The notes: a model not told the origin generated them from the letters alone. Positions 1 through 6,085 are shown, counted from the stretch's first letter. The stretch is DNA of 8,369 bases from Deltaproteobacteria bacterium (GCA_005878685.1 VBLN01000066.1:1-8369), one strand, 5' to 3'. Made by a program: numbers and translations.

Positions 1-473
1 CTCTTTCCACTAAGACCTGTGATCAGGTTTGTCAGTCCCGTGATGTTGCCTCCTGGCCGTGCCAACGAAGCAACGAACATGTTCCCGACAGGATCACCAT
101 CCGACGCCATCACAATGGAGATTGTCTTACTCGCGTTCTTTACCGCCCGAGTTACTGCGGTCCCGTCTGTAACGATGATCTCCACCTTCTGACCGACCAA
201 CTCGGCAACAAGCTTTAGGAGTCGATCTTCTTTCCCCTCAGCGAATCGATACTCGACAGCGATGCTCTTTCCTTCAACATAACCGCGCTCGCGCAAACCC
301 TGGCGAAATGCATCGACACGAGGGTCTGATCCGGAGGAATCGGCCATGATAAATCCGATTCGCGGCGGTTTGGCCGGCTGCTGCGCGTCGGCCATTCCCG
401 CACACCCAAGCAAGACGAGGATTGCGAAAAACTCCGCCCATTTTAGATTTTGGATTTTAGATTGCCGATCCAT
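1..473 (-). CDS. ABC transporter substrate-binding protein, PF04392/TrpX-like (N-terminal part, runs off left edge)
   Basis: Reading the minus strand from the ATG at 473-471 gives 157 open codons that continue past base 1. After a short basic lead (MDRQSKIQNLKW) comes a hydrophobic segment ending ADAQQ, then the family's typical opening PPRIGFIMAD, the block DAFRQGLRERGYVEGKSI, EYRFAEG, and SLARPGGNITGLTN. These match, residue for residue in many places, the frameshifted paralogue at 1580-2570. PF04392 proteins are periplasmic binding proteins of ABC importers, and the ligand cannot be read from this part. LLGC just before the AD-A-QQ site could act as a lipobox, but cleavage before QQ as in the paralogue is equally possible. 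The first dozen residues are encoded by the heptad repeat array at 441-510, so the native start could differ. No permease or ATPase of this family is visible beside it. The family call is firm; the start is moderate. Confidence 0.85.
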   Translation of the reverse strand, partial: MDRQSKIQNLKWAEFFAILVLLGCAGMADAQQPAKPPRIGFIMADSSGSDPRVDAFRQGLRERGYVEGKSIAVEYRFAEGKEDRLLKLVAELVGQKVEIIVTDGTAVTRAVKNASKTISIVMASDGDPVGNMFVASLARPGGNITGLTNLITGLSGK

Positions 474-510
474 AACTCACCACTCAAAATTCAAAACTAA
501 AAATTTGTCA
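441..510. repeat. Heptanucleotide degenerate tandem array A (ten units)
   Basis: Bases 441-510 divide exactly into ten 7-mers with no slippage. The first three are TTTTAGA, TTTTGGA, TTTTAGA; later ones include CTCAAAA and TTCAAAA at 483-496. The array contains the stop codon of the binding-protein scrap (508-510) and the start codon of the next binding-protein gene (471-473), so it fills the whole gap and enters both reading frames. Units differ from one another while the period is kept. Similar heptanucleotide repeats (STRR elements) are known from cyanobacteria, but these sequences are not ones I recognise. Confidence 0.75.
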
Positions 511-683
511 TTTTATGACTCTGTCCGCTCTCGCGAACACATTCGGTGGAATCGTCAGGTCGATCTGCTTGGTGGCTTTGAGATTGATAATGAACTCGAA
601 CTTCGTCGGCTGTTCCACGGGCAGCTCAGCCGGCTTGGCGCCTTTTAAAATTTTGTCCACATACGTAGCGGCGCGCCTAAAAC
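508..683 (-). pseudogene. C-terminal remnant of a PF04392 substrate-binding protein
   Basis: Minus-strand translation ending at the TGA (510-508) gives [19 protein letters not shown] followed by [19 protein letters not shown] and [18 protein letters not shown]. This is collinear with the last 55-60 residues of the frameshifted paralogue at 1580-2570, with long shared DNA runs such as GGTGGAATCGTCAG and CGATCTGCTTGG on the plus strand. Homology stops at about 683: the conserved SYASSDAESF block that should precede it is absent, and the upstream sequence is unrelated. About 270 N-terminal residues are therefore missing, which makes this a deletion remnant. It lies between HepT and the next binding-protein gene. 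It could still be translated as a short open frame, but no start or Shine-Dalgarno sequence is evident. Confidence 0.85.
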
Positions 684-703
684 AACGAAGCAGGATTTCC
701 TGC
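680..703 (-). terminator. Candidate weak intrinsic terminator downstream of hepT
   Basis: On the minus strand GCAGG-AAAT-CCTGC (703-690) forms a 5-bp GC-rich stem with a four-base loop, followed by the T-rich tract TTCGTTGTTTT. It lies about 60 bp after the hepT stop codon and just before the binding-protein remnant. The stem is short and the tract interrupted, so this is suggestive only. It may equally be a chance palindrome at the deletion junction. Confidence 0.3.
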
Positions 704-764
704 GCCCCATCGCTAGGAGCTTAATCTTAAGGTGCCGTGCTCGCTGTTGAAAGCTTCCTCTTCT

Positions 765-1088
765 CTACGGCGTTGAAGAAAATATCTTCTCCAGTTCAGC
801 AATCAGCGGCGGCAGATCTTGGGTGACGATTTCCCAGAGGATGTCGAAGTCCACATTGTCGTAGCCGTGGATGAGTCGGTTGCGCAGGCCGACAATCTCC
901 ACCCACGGAATGCCAGAGTATCTTGCGCGCTCACCAACCGGGACGCGGCTCGCTGCTTCGCCGACGATTTCCAGCAACCGCACCAACGAAAGATTGAGCG
1001 GACGGTCAGTATCCAAATCTGCGCGAGTCTTACCCTGCGCCATTTGCGCCGCTTCGCGCGCAGCATCGAGCATGTGACGCAACCTCAC
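765..1088 (-). CDS. hepT: HepT-like HEPN-domain ribonuclease toxin (DUF86)
   Basis: This is the toxin of a HepT-MntA type toxin-antitoxin pair. Members of the family are small all-helical HEPN RNases that cut RNA and are silenced when the partner nucleotidyltransferase adds AMP to the tyrosine of the RX4HXY motif. That motif is intact here as RNRLIHGY (R69, H74, Y76 counting from the GTG start). Other family blocks are VRLRHMLDAAREA at the N-terminus, LSLVRLLEIVGEAASRV, IPWVEIVGLRNRLIH and TQDLPPLI. At 107 residues the length is usual. I chose the GTG at 1088 because it keeps the conserved RLRHMLDAA segment. Alternatives are a TTG at 1130 inside mntA without a Shine-Dalgarno sequence, and an ATG at 1073 that would cut the domain. 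The ATG that overlaps the mntA stop (1099-1097) is out of frame. The gene is co-directional with mntA and probably cotranscribed. Confidence 0.88.
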   Translation of the reverse strand: MRLRHMLDAAREAAQMAQGKTRADLDTDRPLNLSLVRLLEIVGEAASRVPVGERARYSGIPWVEIVGLRNRLIHGYDNVDFDILWEIVTQDLPPLIAELEKIFSSTP

Positions 1089-1095
1089 GTTAGTG

Positions 1096-1404
1096 TCATG
1101 GCTCGGCGTACTGCACCTCCGCCTCTGCAAGCACTTGGTCGCGGAAGTAAGAACTTAGAAACTGCGGCGTGTTCAAGTCTACCTTTCGTCCCAGCAATTC
1201 GGAAAGCTCCTGCTCCATGCCAAAAAATGCCAGCCCAGGCGTGCGCCCCGGCTCAAACTCCACCAGCACGTCCAAGTCGCTGTCGGGCCGAAAATCCTCG
1301 CGCAACGCCGAGCCAAACACCGCCAACTTGCGGATGTGATGACGACGGCAGAAGTCGGCGATCTTCTGCTTCGGGAGCTTGACTTTGATGTGGTTCGTCT
1401 TCAT
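1096..1404 (-). CDS. mntA: MntA-like minimal nucleotidyltransferase antitoxin
   Basis: This is the antitoxin partner of the HEPN RNase directly downstream. Known MntA proteins transfer AMP to a tyrosine of HepT and so block the RNase. The 102-residue protein is a single minimal nucleotidyltransferase domain: it shows the motif GSx10DxD (G31-S32, D43, D45 in SDLDVLVEF) and a third acidic residue in KVDLNT (D76), so the metal-binding triad looks complete. The start is the ATG at 1404, preceded by AGAGG at about ten bases. A longer frame from a TTG at 1458 lacks family support and would begin in the candidate promoter. The module sits between two decayed substrate-binding-protein genes and is unrelated to them, as expected for a mobile toxin-antitoxin cassette. 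Confidence 0.9.
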   Translation of the reverse strand: MKTNHIKVKLPKQKIADFCRRHHIRKLAVFGSALREDFRPDSDLDVLVEFEPGRTPGLAFFGMEQELSELLGRKVDLNTPQFLSSYFRDQVLAEAEVQYAEP

Positions 1405-1428
1405 CGTTCGTTGACCTCTTTGCCACGA

Positions 1429-1458
1429 ATCATACTTCCTTCTCGCGGTTTGACTCAA
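1429..1458 (-). promoter_or_regulatory. Candidate sigma-70 promoter of mntA-hepT
   Basis: On the minus strand TTGAGT (1458-1453) and TATGAT (1434-1429) are separated by 18 bases. They match four of six and five of six positions of the TTGACA/TATAAT consensus. Transcription starting about seven bases after the -10 box would give a leader of roughly 18 bases carrying the AGAGG ribosome-binding site. This would make the pair independent of the genes upstream. It is prediction only. Confidence 0.5.
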
Positions 1459-1503
1459 CAGCTTCCCTGATCGTAACGCAGCGGCCCGAGGTAATTACTG
1501 GAA

Positions 1504-1583
1504 CTCAATCGAAAATTGTAAATCCAAACTTCTTTGCTTTCGCCTAACCCCTAACGCTTCACCCCTCACGTTTTTCGCCTCAC
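1504..1583. repeat. Heptanucleotide degenerate tandem array B (A-rich block plus C-rich block)
   Basis: Two blocks share a 7-bp period. The first (1504-1531) is A-rich with units such as CTCAATC and GTAAATC. The second (1542-1583) is six exact-length units, beginning GCCTAAC, CCCTAAC and ending GCCTCAC. The last unit contains the stop codon (1582-1580, TGA on the minus strand) of the frameshifted binding-protein gene. About ten bases between the blocks break the phase. Unit CTCAATC recurs at 2579-2585 in array C, which links the arrays as one family. Confidence 0.75.
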
Positions 1584-2570
1584 TTAATCACCTTGTCCGC
1601 TCTTGCCAGCACGTTAGGTGGAATCGTCAGTCCGATCTGCTTGGCGGCTTTGAGGTTGATGATCAACTCAAATTTTGTCGGTTGCTCCACGGGTAGGTCG
1701 GCCGGCCTTGCACCTTTCAGGATCTTGTCAACGTAGGTGGCGGCGCGCTTGAAACTCTCAGCATCGCTGGATGCATAGGATACGAGGCCGCCGGCCTCTA
1801 CGAAATCACTTCCCTCGTACATTGAAGGCAGTCGGTTCTTTATGGCAAGGTCCGCAATCCGCTTTGGGTAACGTAAGAGCAGGAGATTCCTAACCGTGAT
1901 GAGGGCGCTCGCGCGCCCCTTGGCCGCGGCTTGAAATGCGCCCTCCAAATCAGCGTTCGGTCCTCGTATCTCTAGCGATAGAAGCTGTATCTTTAGTTCG
2001 CGCGCCGCAGCCTCATACCCTTTAAAACCAGTAGCCGCCGCCGGGTCGGCCGCATCCCAAAGGACTCCGACGCGCGATATCCCCGGAACCATCTCCTTAA
2101 GCAATTCCAGCCGTTTTCCGCTTAATTCTGTCATGAATCTGGCGAGCCCCGTGATATTTTCCGCCCGGACGCGCCAAGCTATCGACTATCCCAGTCGCGA
2201 CTGGATCTACATTAGTCAACATGACAATGGGAATCGTCTTGGTCGCCTGCTTGGCTGCACGGATCGCTGGTACATTTGGCGTGACAAGCACATCAACTTT
2301 GAGTCGCACGAGTTCGGCCACAAGGTTTGAGATCCGGTCTAGATCTCCCTCAGCGTAGCGATATTCAACCACGATGTTTTTTCCCTCAACATAACCGAGA
2401 TCTCGCAGACCTTGGCGAAACGCCTCGACAAAAGGTGGGGGATTAGAAGGATCTCCAACTCCAAACAGAAATCCTATCCGCGGAACTTTCTTCGGCTGCT
2501 GCGCGTTGGCGAGATGCGCCGAAACCAGAATTAAAGCAGCTAACAGAGAGAGGAAGACCTTCTTATTCAT
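1580..2570 (-). pseudogene. ABC transporter substrate-binding protein, PF04392/TrpX-like, broken by a +1 frameshift
   Basis: Two overlapping frames together form one full-length periplasmic binding protein of about 329 residues, the usual size for PF04392. The N-terminal frame starts at ATG 2570, with GAGG seven bases upstream, and encodes a signal peptide ending ANAQQ, then KKVPRIGFLFG, FVEAFRQGLRDLGYVEGK and SLARPGG. The C-terminal frame continues with LARFMTELSGKRLELLKEMV, RVGVLWD, LPSMYEGSDFVEAGGLVSYA and IPPNVLARADKVIK. The break is at 2157-2160, where the minus strand reads GGAAAATATC. Removing one A restores GGNITGL, as in the paralogue at 1-473. The rest of both halves is well conserved, so the lesion is recent or a homopolymer assembly error. 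The gene follows the ATPase gene by 55 bp but belongs to a different binding-protein family from that importer. Its ligand is unknown. Confidence 0.88.
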
Positions 2571-2577
2571 CAATTTT

Positions 2578-2581
2578 CCTC
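2578..2581 (-). promoter_or_regulatory. Ribosome-binding site of the frameshifted binding-protein gene
   Basis: GAGG on the minus strand, seven bases before ATG 2570, supports that start over the TTG at 2573. The GAG is the end of the first heptad of array C, so the repeat supplies part of the translation signal. Confidence 0.6.
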
Positions 2582-2627
2582 AATCTGAAATCGAAAATCG
2601 GCAATCGAAAATCTAAAATCAGGCATC
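2579..2627. repeat. Heptanucleotide degenerate tandem array C (seven units)
   Basis: Bases 2579-2627 split into seven unbroken 7-mers, six of which end in AATC (for example GAAAATC at 2593-2599 and again at 2607-2613, TAAAATC at 2614-2620); the seventh ends CATC. The array occupies nearly all of the 55-bp gap, touching the ATPase stop codon (2628-2626) at one end and the ribosome-binding site of the next gene at the other. No promoter or terminator can be made out within it. Confidence 0.8.
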
Positions 2628-3378
2628 ACTTCCGTTCGACTATGTGGTAAACGACTTCTTTCTGATAGTTCAAGAACTCGACGCTCAAGGTGTCCCGAGG
2701 TCTCGGCAGAGCGATCTTCACCTGCGCCTTTACGGTTCCGGGGTGCGGCGAAAAGACGATGATGCGGTCCGCCAGGTACACGGCTTCGGCGACATTATGC
2801 GTCACGTAGATCACGGTCTTCTTGGTTTCTCTCCAGACATCCACCAGGAAGCGTTGCATCTCCTCGCGCGTAAGAGCATCGAGCGCTGCAAACGGCTCAT
2901 CCATGAGCAGGACCGCCGGATTATAGGCAAGGGCGCGGGCGATGGCAACGCGCTGTTGCATCCCGCCGGAGAGCTCGTGCGGATAGGATCGAGCGAACTT
3001 CTCGAGATTCACCAGCTTGAGGAATCGAAGCGCAATCTCGGCTCTCTCTTCTTTTGAGATCCCCTTCATCTCCAGGCCGAATTCCACATTCCGCTGAGCT
3101 GTCCTCCAGGGAAAGAGCTGGGCGAAATCCTGAAACACGACCCCACGGTCGAGCCCTTTACCTGTCACAGCCTTCCCGCCGATCAGGATTTCTCCTTTGG
3201 TCGGCTTCAGGAAGCCGGCAACAATGTTGAGCATCGTGGTCTTGCCGCAACCACTCTGGCCCACCACGCACAGGAATTCCGAGGCCTCGACGCTAAAGCT
3301 GACATCTTGAAGCGCGGTCACATGGTTCTCGGTAGACGCGTATTCAAGCGCGATGTTGCGGAGCTCGATCTGATGCAT
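2626..3378 (-). CDS. ABC transporter ATP-binding protein, NitT/TauT (SsuB/TauB) type
   Basis: This is the cytoplasmic ATPase that powers the importer encoded upstream. The 250-residue protein has every ABC motif: Walker A GQSGCGKT (40-47), Q-loop VVFQ (Q83), LFPWRT at 88-93 as is common in nitrate/taurine/sulfonate ATPases, signature LSGGMQQR (136-143), Walker B VLLMDE (156-161), D-loop ALDA and switch histidine H194 in YVTHN. The length is that of the single-domain family. The start is ATG 3378; no good Shine-Dalgarno sequence precedes it because the upstream sequence is repeat array D. It is the last gene of the importer cluster, 150 bp after the second permease. The NitT/TauT family is clear, but nitrate, taurine, alkanesulfonate, thiamine precursors and others cannot be told apart from the ATPase. 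Confidence 0.95.
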   Translation of the reverse strand: MHQIELRNIALEYASTENHVTALQDVSFSVEASEFLCVVGQSGCGKTTMLNIVAGFLKPTKGEILIGGKAVTGKGLDRGVVFQDFAQLFPWRTAQRNVEFGLEMKGISKEERAEIALRFLKLVNLEKFARSYPHELSGGMQQRVAIARALAYNPAVLLMDEPFAALDALTREEMQRFLVDVWRETKKTVIYVTHNVAEAVYLADRIIVFSPHPGTVKAQVKIALPRPRDTLSVEFLNYQKEVVYHIVERK

Positions 3379-3382
3379 CAGT

Positions 3383-3532
3383 TAAAATCCGAAGTCCGAA
3401 TATCAAAATCCGAAACAACCCGAAGCAGTCAAATCCGAAACCCAAAGATCAAGTTGAGTGTGTTTAAATTTCTGCGACTTTTGATCATTTCGATTTGTTT
3501 CGGATTTCTGATTTCGAGTTTCGAATTTTCAC
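3383..3532. repeat. Heptanucleotide array D, two half-arrays of opposite polarity
   Basis: The 150-bp gap between permease and ATPase genes is largely period-7 sequence. The left half has TCCGAA at 3388, 3395, 3409 and 3434 with CCCAAAG following seven bases later. The right half has TTTCGGA, TTTCTGA, TTTCGAG, TTTCGAA-type units every seven bases from 3498 to 3532, entering the permease stop codon (3531-3529). The halves are reverse complements in type: AAATCCGAAAC (3431-3441) pairs perfectly with GTTTCGGATTT (3497-3507), enclosing 55 bases. In RNA this could fold as a long stem between the two cistrons. Confidence 0.75.
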
Positions 3533-4314
3533 CCTCTGACGGTTTTCACCATTCCCCAGCGGCTTACTGTCCGCTGCTCGATCGTCTGGAAGATCAGTCG
3601 CTCAAAAGTGAAGCCAATGATGCCGATAACCGCCAGGCTTGCCATCATCACGTCGGTGTTGAGAAATTCCTTCGAGTCGAAGATGACCCATCCCAGCCCC
3701 CAGTTCGTGGCGGCGATCATCTCACCGCCTACGACAGCGATCCAAGCTCGGGCGAACGCCTGGCGAAGGCCGGCGATCACGAACGGCAGCGATCCTGGCA
3801 AGACGACTTTCTGGAAGAGCGCCCTCTCGTCGGCCCCCATCGCTTCGGCCGAGCGGATCCAGAGGCGATTGACGGATCGCACGCCGGTCCAGGTATTGAA
3901 GATCGCCGGGAAGGTCGCGGCGTAAAAGACCAGCGCGATGGTGGCCGCGTTTCCGAGACCGAACCAGAGGATGAAAACCGGAACCCACGCCAGCGAAGGG
4001 ATCGGCATGAGAACGCTCACGAGCGGAACGAAGAAGCGCTCCACGCGCCGAAAGCGCCCCATCAAGATGCCGATGAAAACTCCGACCGCACTTGCCAGTA
4101 CAAACCCGAAGAGGACGCGGTAAAGCGTGTAGAGTGCATGCCAAAGCATCGCCCCGCTGAGAACCATCCGACCGAGGGCAGAGACAATCAAAGTCAAAGA
4201 GGGAGCGAGTGCAGGGGCAAAGAGGCCGCTCCGGGCGAAGCCTTCCCAGATGAGACACGCGAGGCCTACCGAGCAAAGAGCCCCGAGCGCGGCACGCGTC
4301 CGGCTTCGGTTCAT
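3529..4314 (-). CDS. ABC transporter permease, NitT/TauT (SsuC/TauC) type, second of two
   Basis: This integral inner-membrane subunit of the importer has 261 residues and about six hydrophobic segments. One is near 10-26 and another near 70-86, followed by IGILMGRFRRVE. The ATPase-docking EAA loop lies at about 152-180 (WIRSAEAMGADERALFQKVV, then LPGSLPF). Further family blocks are PIPSLAWVPVFILWFGLGN and FLNTDVMMA. It starts at ATG 4314, whose last bases overlap the TGA of the upstream permease, so translation is probably coupled. It resembles that permease along its whole length (for example WFGLGN, NTWTGV, EFLNTDVM), consistent with tandem duplication. A permease heterodimer with a single ATPase type is inferred, because many relatives use one permease as a homodimer. 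Confidence 0.93.
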   Translation of the reverse strand: MNRSRTRAALGALCSVGLACLIWEGFARSGLFAPALAPSLTLIVSALGRMVLSGAMLWHALYTLYRVLFGFVLASAVGVFIGILMGRFRRVERFFVPLVSVLMPIPSLAWVPVFILWFGLGNAATIALVFYAATFPAIFNTWTGVRSVNRLWIRSAEAMGADERALFQKVVLPGSLPFVIAGLRQAFARAWIAVVGGEMIAATNWGLGWVIFDSKEFLNTDVMMASLAVIGIIGFTFERLIFQTIEQRTVSRWGMVKTVRG

Positions 4315-5084
4315 GCCTCCATCATCCCCCAGCGCACCAGCGTCAACTGCTCGAGCTTTTGGAAGACCAGTTTCTCCAGCAGGAATCCTACAAGGCCGAT
4401 GACGGCAATGCCAGCCAGCATCACGTCCGTATTCAGGAACTCCCGTGCGCCGAAGATGAGCCAGCCAAGCCCGAGCCTGACGGAGGTCAGCATCTCAACG
4501 GCCACCAGCACTCGCCACGCTCGGGCGAGTCCGAGCCTTAGCCCCGTGAGGACATAGGGCAGCGCGCCCGGAAGAACGACCTTCCAGAAAAGCTGACGAT
4601 CCTGAGCGCCCATCGCCTGGGCCGCTCGGATCCAGATCTCTTTCACCGCTTTCACGCCGGTCCAGGTATTCAGAACGATTGGAAAAGCTGCGGCGAATGC
4701 AACGAGAAGAACGGCTGGAAGATTGCCGAGGCCGAACCAGAGGACGAAGAGCGGCGCATAGGCCAGGCCGGGAATCGGGTTGCCAATGCTCGTGAGCGGC
4801 AGGAAGAAGTCCTCGGCCCACCGGTAGCGGCCCATGATGATCCCGAGTGCCACTCCGAGCAGCCCGGCGAGAGAGAACGCCAAGATCAGGCGGAGCAGCG
4901 TGCTGAGAGCATGAATGGGCAGAATTCCCTTAGCGACGAGTCGGACAAAGGTCGAGAAGATGGTCTCGACTCCTGGAAAGAGCCTTGGCGGGAACGGCCC
5001 CAGAAGCGCAAAAGCCTGCCACAGAATTCCAACGACGACAAAAGGAAGTACCGCTTCAACAAAGGGGATTAGCGCACGTCGCAT
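4311..5084 (-). CDS. ABC transporter permease, NitT/TauT (SsuC/TauC) type, first of two
   Basis: This inner-membrane permease has 257 residues. Hydrophobic segments occur near 5-28, 60-83, 106-138 and 222-240. GIIMGRYRWAEDFFLPL and IGNPIPGLAYAPLFVLWFGL are family signatures, and the EAA loop at about 151-176 reads WIRAAQAMGAQDRQLFWKVV then LPGALPY. The start is ATG 5084, 14 bases after the binding-protein stop codon. The stop overlaps the start of the second permease in an ATGA junction. With its paralogue downstream it should form the membrane channel for the substrate delivered by the 5099-6085 protein. The substrate is not identifiable from the sequence. Confidence 0.93.
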   Translation of the reverse strand: MRRALIPFVEAVLPFVVVGILWQAFALLGPFPPRLFPGVETIFSTFVRLVAKGILPIHALSTLLRLILAFSLAGLLGVALGIIMGRYRWAEDFFLPLTSIGNPIPGLAYAPLFVLWFGLGNLPAVLLVAFAAAFPIVLNTWTGVKAVKEIWIRAAQAMGAQDRQLFWKVVLPGALPYVLTGLRLGLARAWRVLVAVEMLTSVRLGLGWLIFGAREFLNTDVMLAGIAVIGLVGFLLEKLVFQKLEQLTLVRWGMMEA

Positions 5085-5098
5085 GCTCAGAGCAAGCT

Positions 5099-6085
5099 TT
5101 AAAGTCCAGCCTTAGCCTTTTGAAGCAGCTCTTTATTGAGGGCTTTAGAGATGTCCGGGATCGAGTTAAGTCGCCCTTCTCCTCCACCCTTTAAGAGATC
5201 CTGGGCCTGGTCGGCCAGGTATCTTTCGATTTCAGGCGTGATCTCGGGCTCCCATCGCATCCGGCGCAGTGTTTTATCCAAAACCGATACCGGCACGCTG
5301 CGACCCGCGGCGTCTTGCTCCTGCCAGTAGACCTCGGCCGCCTTCTCCGGCTGTTCCTTCAGCAGCTTGACGGCTCTGAGCCACCCTCTGAGATAGGCCA
5401 CGACCCCAGCGGGATTCTCCTTGATGACCTTATTCGTTACTGTCGCCACGAAGGGAAGCGCGTCGTACTTGCAAAAGTCTCCCAGGCTCCGGACAAGCCC
5501 TTCGTGTTCTGCAATGGCAACGTATGGGTCCCCAATGCCTGTCGCGTCTACCGCCTTTGCGATGAGAGTGGGGATGCGGTCCTTCTGATCGGCGACGTTG
5601 GCGACCTCGTAGTCCCCAGGCTTGAGACCGTAAGCGGGGGCGATCTTCGCCGCAAAGATGTATTCGGTGACCGTTCCCCTGGCCAGAGCAATGCGCTTCC
5701 CTTTGAGCTGAGCGATGCTCTGAATGTCGGACTCCTTTCTCACTACGATGTGGTTGGTGCCGCAAAAGTAGGAGTTGACGGCCACGGCTGCATAGGGAAC
5801 TCCTTTCTCCAGACCGATCAGAAACGGCGTCGTCGCTGTTGCATTGATGTCGATGGCACCGGCGATCATGGCGTCGCGACCTTCGCGGCCGACGCCGAAG
5901 CGTCTCCAGTCGACCTCCAGACGCTCCTGCTTAAAGAAACCCTGGCGGATTGCGATAACGTCGCGCGCCCCCTGCACTGCGCCGTCGACTCCCAGCCGAA
6001 TGGTGAGGGGCCGCTGAGCCAAGACCATCGGTGGAGCGCCAAGGAGCAAAGCCAGCACACCCATCATGACAATTCCTCTCTTCAT
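5099..6085 (-). CDS. ABC transporter substrate-binding protein, NitT/TauT (NMT1/SsuA-like) family
   Basis: This periplasmic protein captures the substrate and delivers it to the two permeases downstream. A signal peptide (basic MKRG, hydrophobic core, cleavage near MVLAQ) precedes a type-II binding fold of about 300 residues. Recognisable family blocks are IRLGVDGAVQGARDVIAIRQ, GFFKQERLEVDW, ATATTPFLIGLEKGVPY, the HIVVRKESDIQSIAQLKGKR segment that joins the lobes, and IPTLIAKAVDATGIGDPYVA. ATG 6085 was chosen because GGAGG lies six bases upstream; an upstream GTG at 6115 would put about ten extra residues before the signal peptide. It is the first gene of the importer cluster. A cysteine pair (CGTN and FCKY) is present and could form a disulfide. 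Nitrate, sulfonate, taurine and pyrimidine-type ligands are all possible. Confidence 0.93.
   Translation of the reverse strand: MKRGIVMMGVLALLLGAPPMVLAQRPLTIRLGVDGAVQGARDVIAIRQGFFKQERLEVDWRRFGVGREGRDAMIAGAIDINATATTPFLIGLEKGVPYAAVAVNSYFCGTNHIVVRKESDIQSIAQLKGKRIALARGTVTEYIFAAKIAPAYGLKPGDYEVANVADQKDRIPTLIAKAVDATGIGDPYVAIAEHEGLVRSLGDFCKYDALPFVATVTNKVIKENPAGVVAYLRGWLRAVKLLKEQPEKAAEVYWQEQDAAGRSVPVSVLDKTLRRMRWEPEITPEIERYLADQAQDLLKGGGEGRLNSIPDISKALNKELLQKAKAGL

Noticed and set aside
346..724. Two short plus-strand frames (100 and 69 codons)
   Set aside because: They are antisense to the binding-protein N-terminus and C-terminal remnant and read through repeat array A.
819..1382. Open plus-strand frame (187 codons) opposite mntA-hepT
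   Set aside because: The minus strand has intact MntA and HepT motifs. The plus-strand product is arginine/proline-rich and domainless.
441..3532. CRISPR array
   Set aside because: The repeats are contiguous 7-mers without spacers of constant size, and no cas genes are present.
3307..4557. Long open plus-strand frame (416 codons) across the permease region
   Set aside because: It lies antisense to two clear permease genes with EAA loops and membrane segments. Its translation is rich in charged residues with no domain, as expected of a GC-rich shadow frame.
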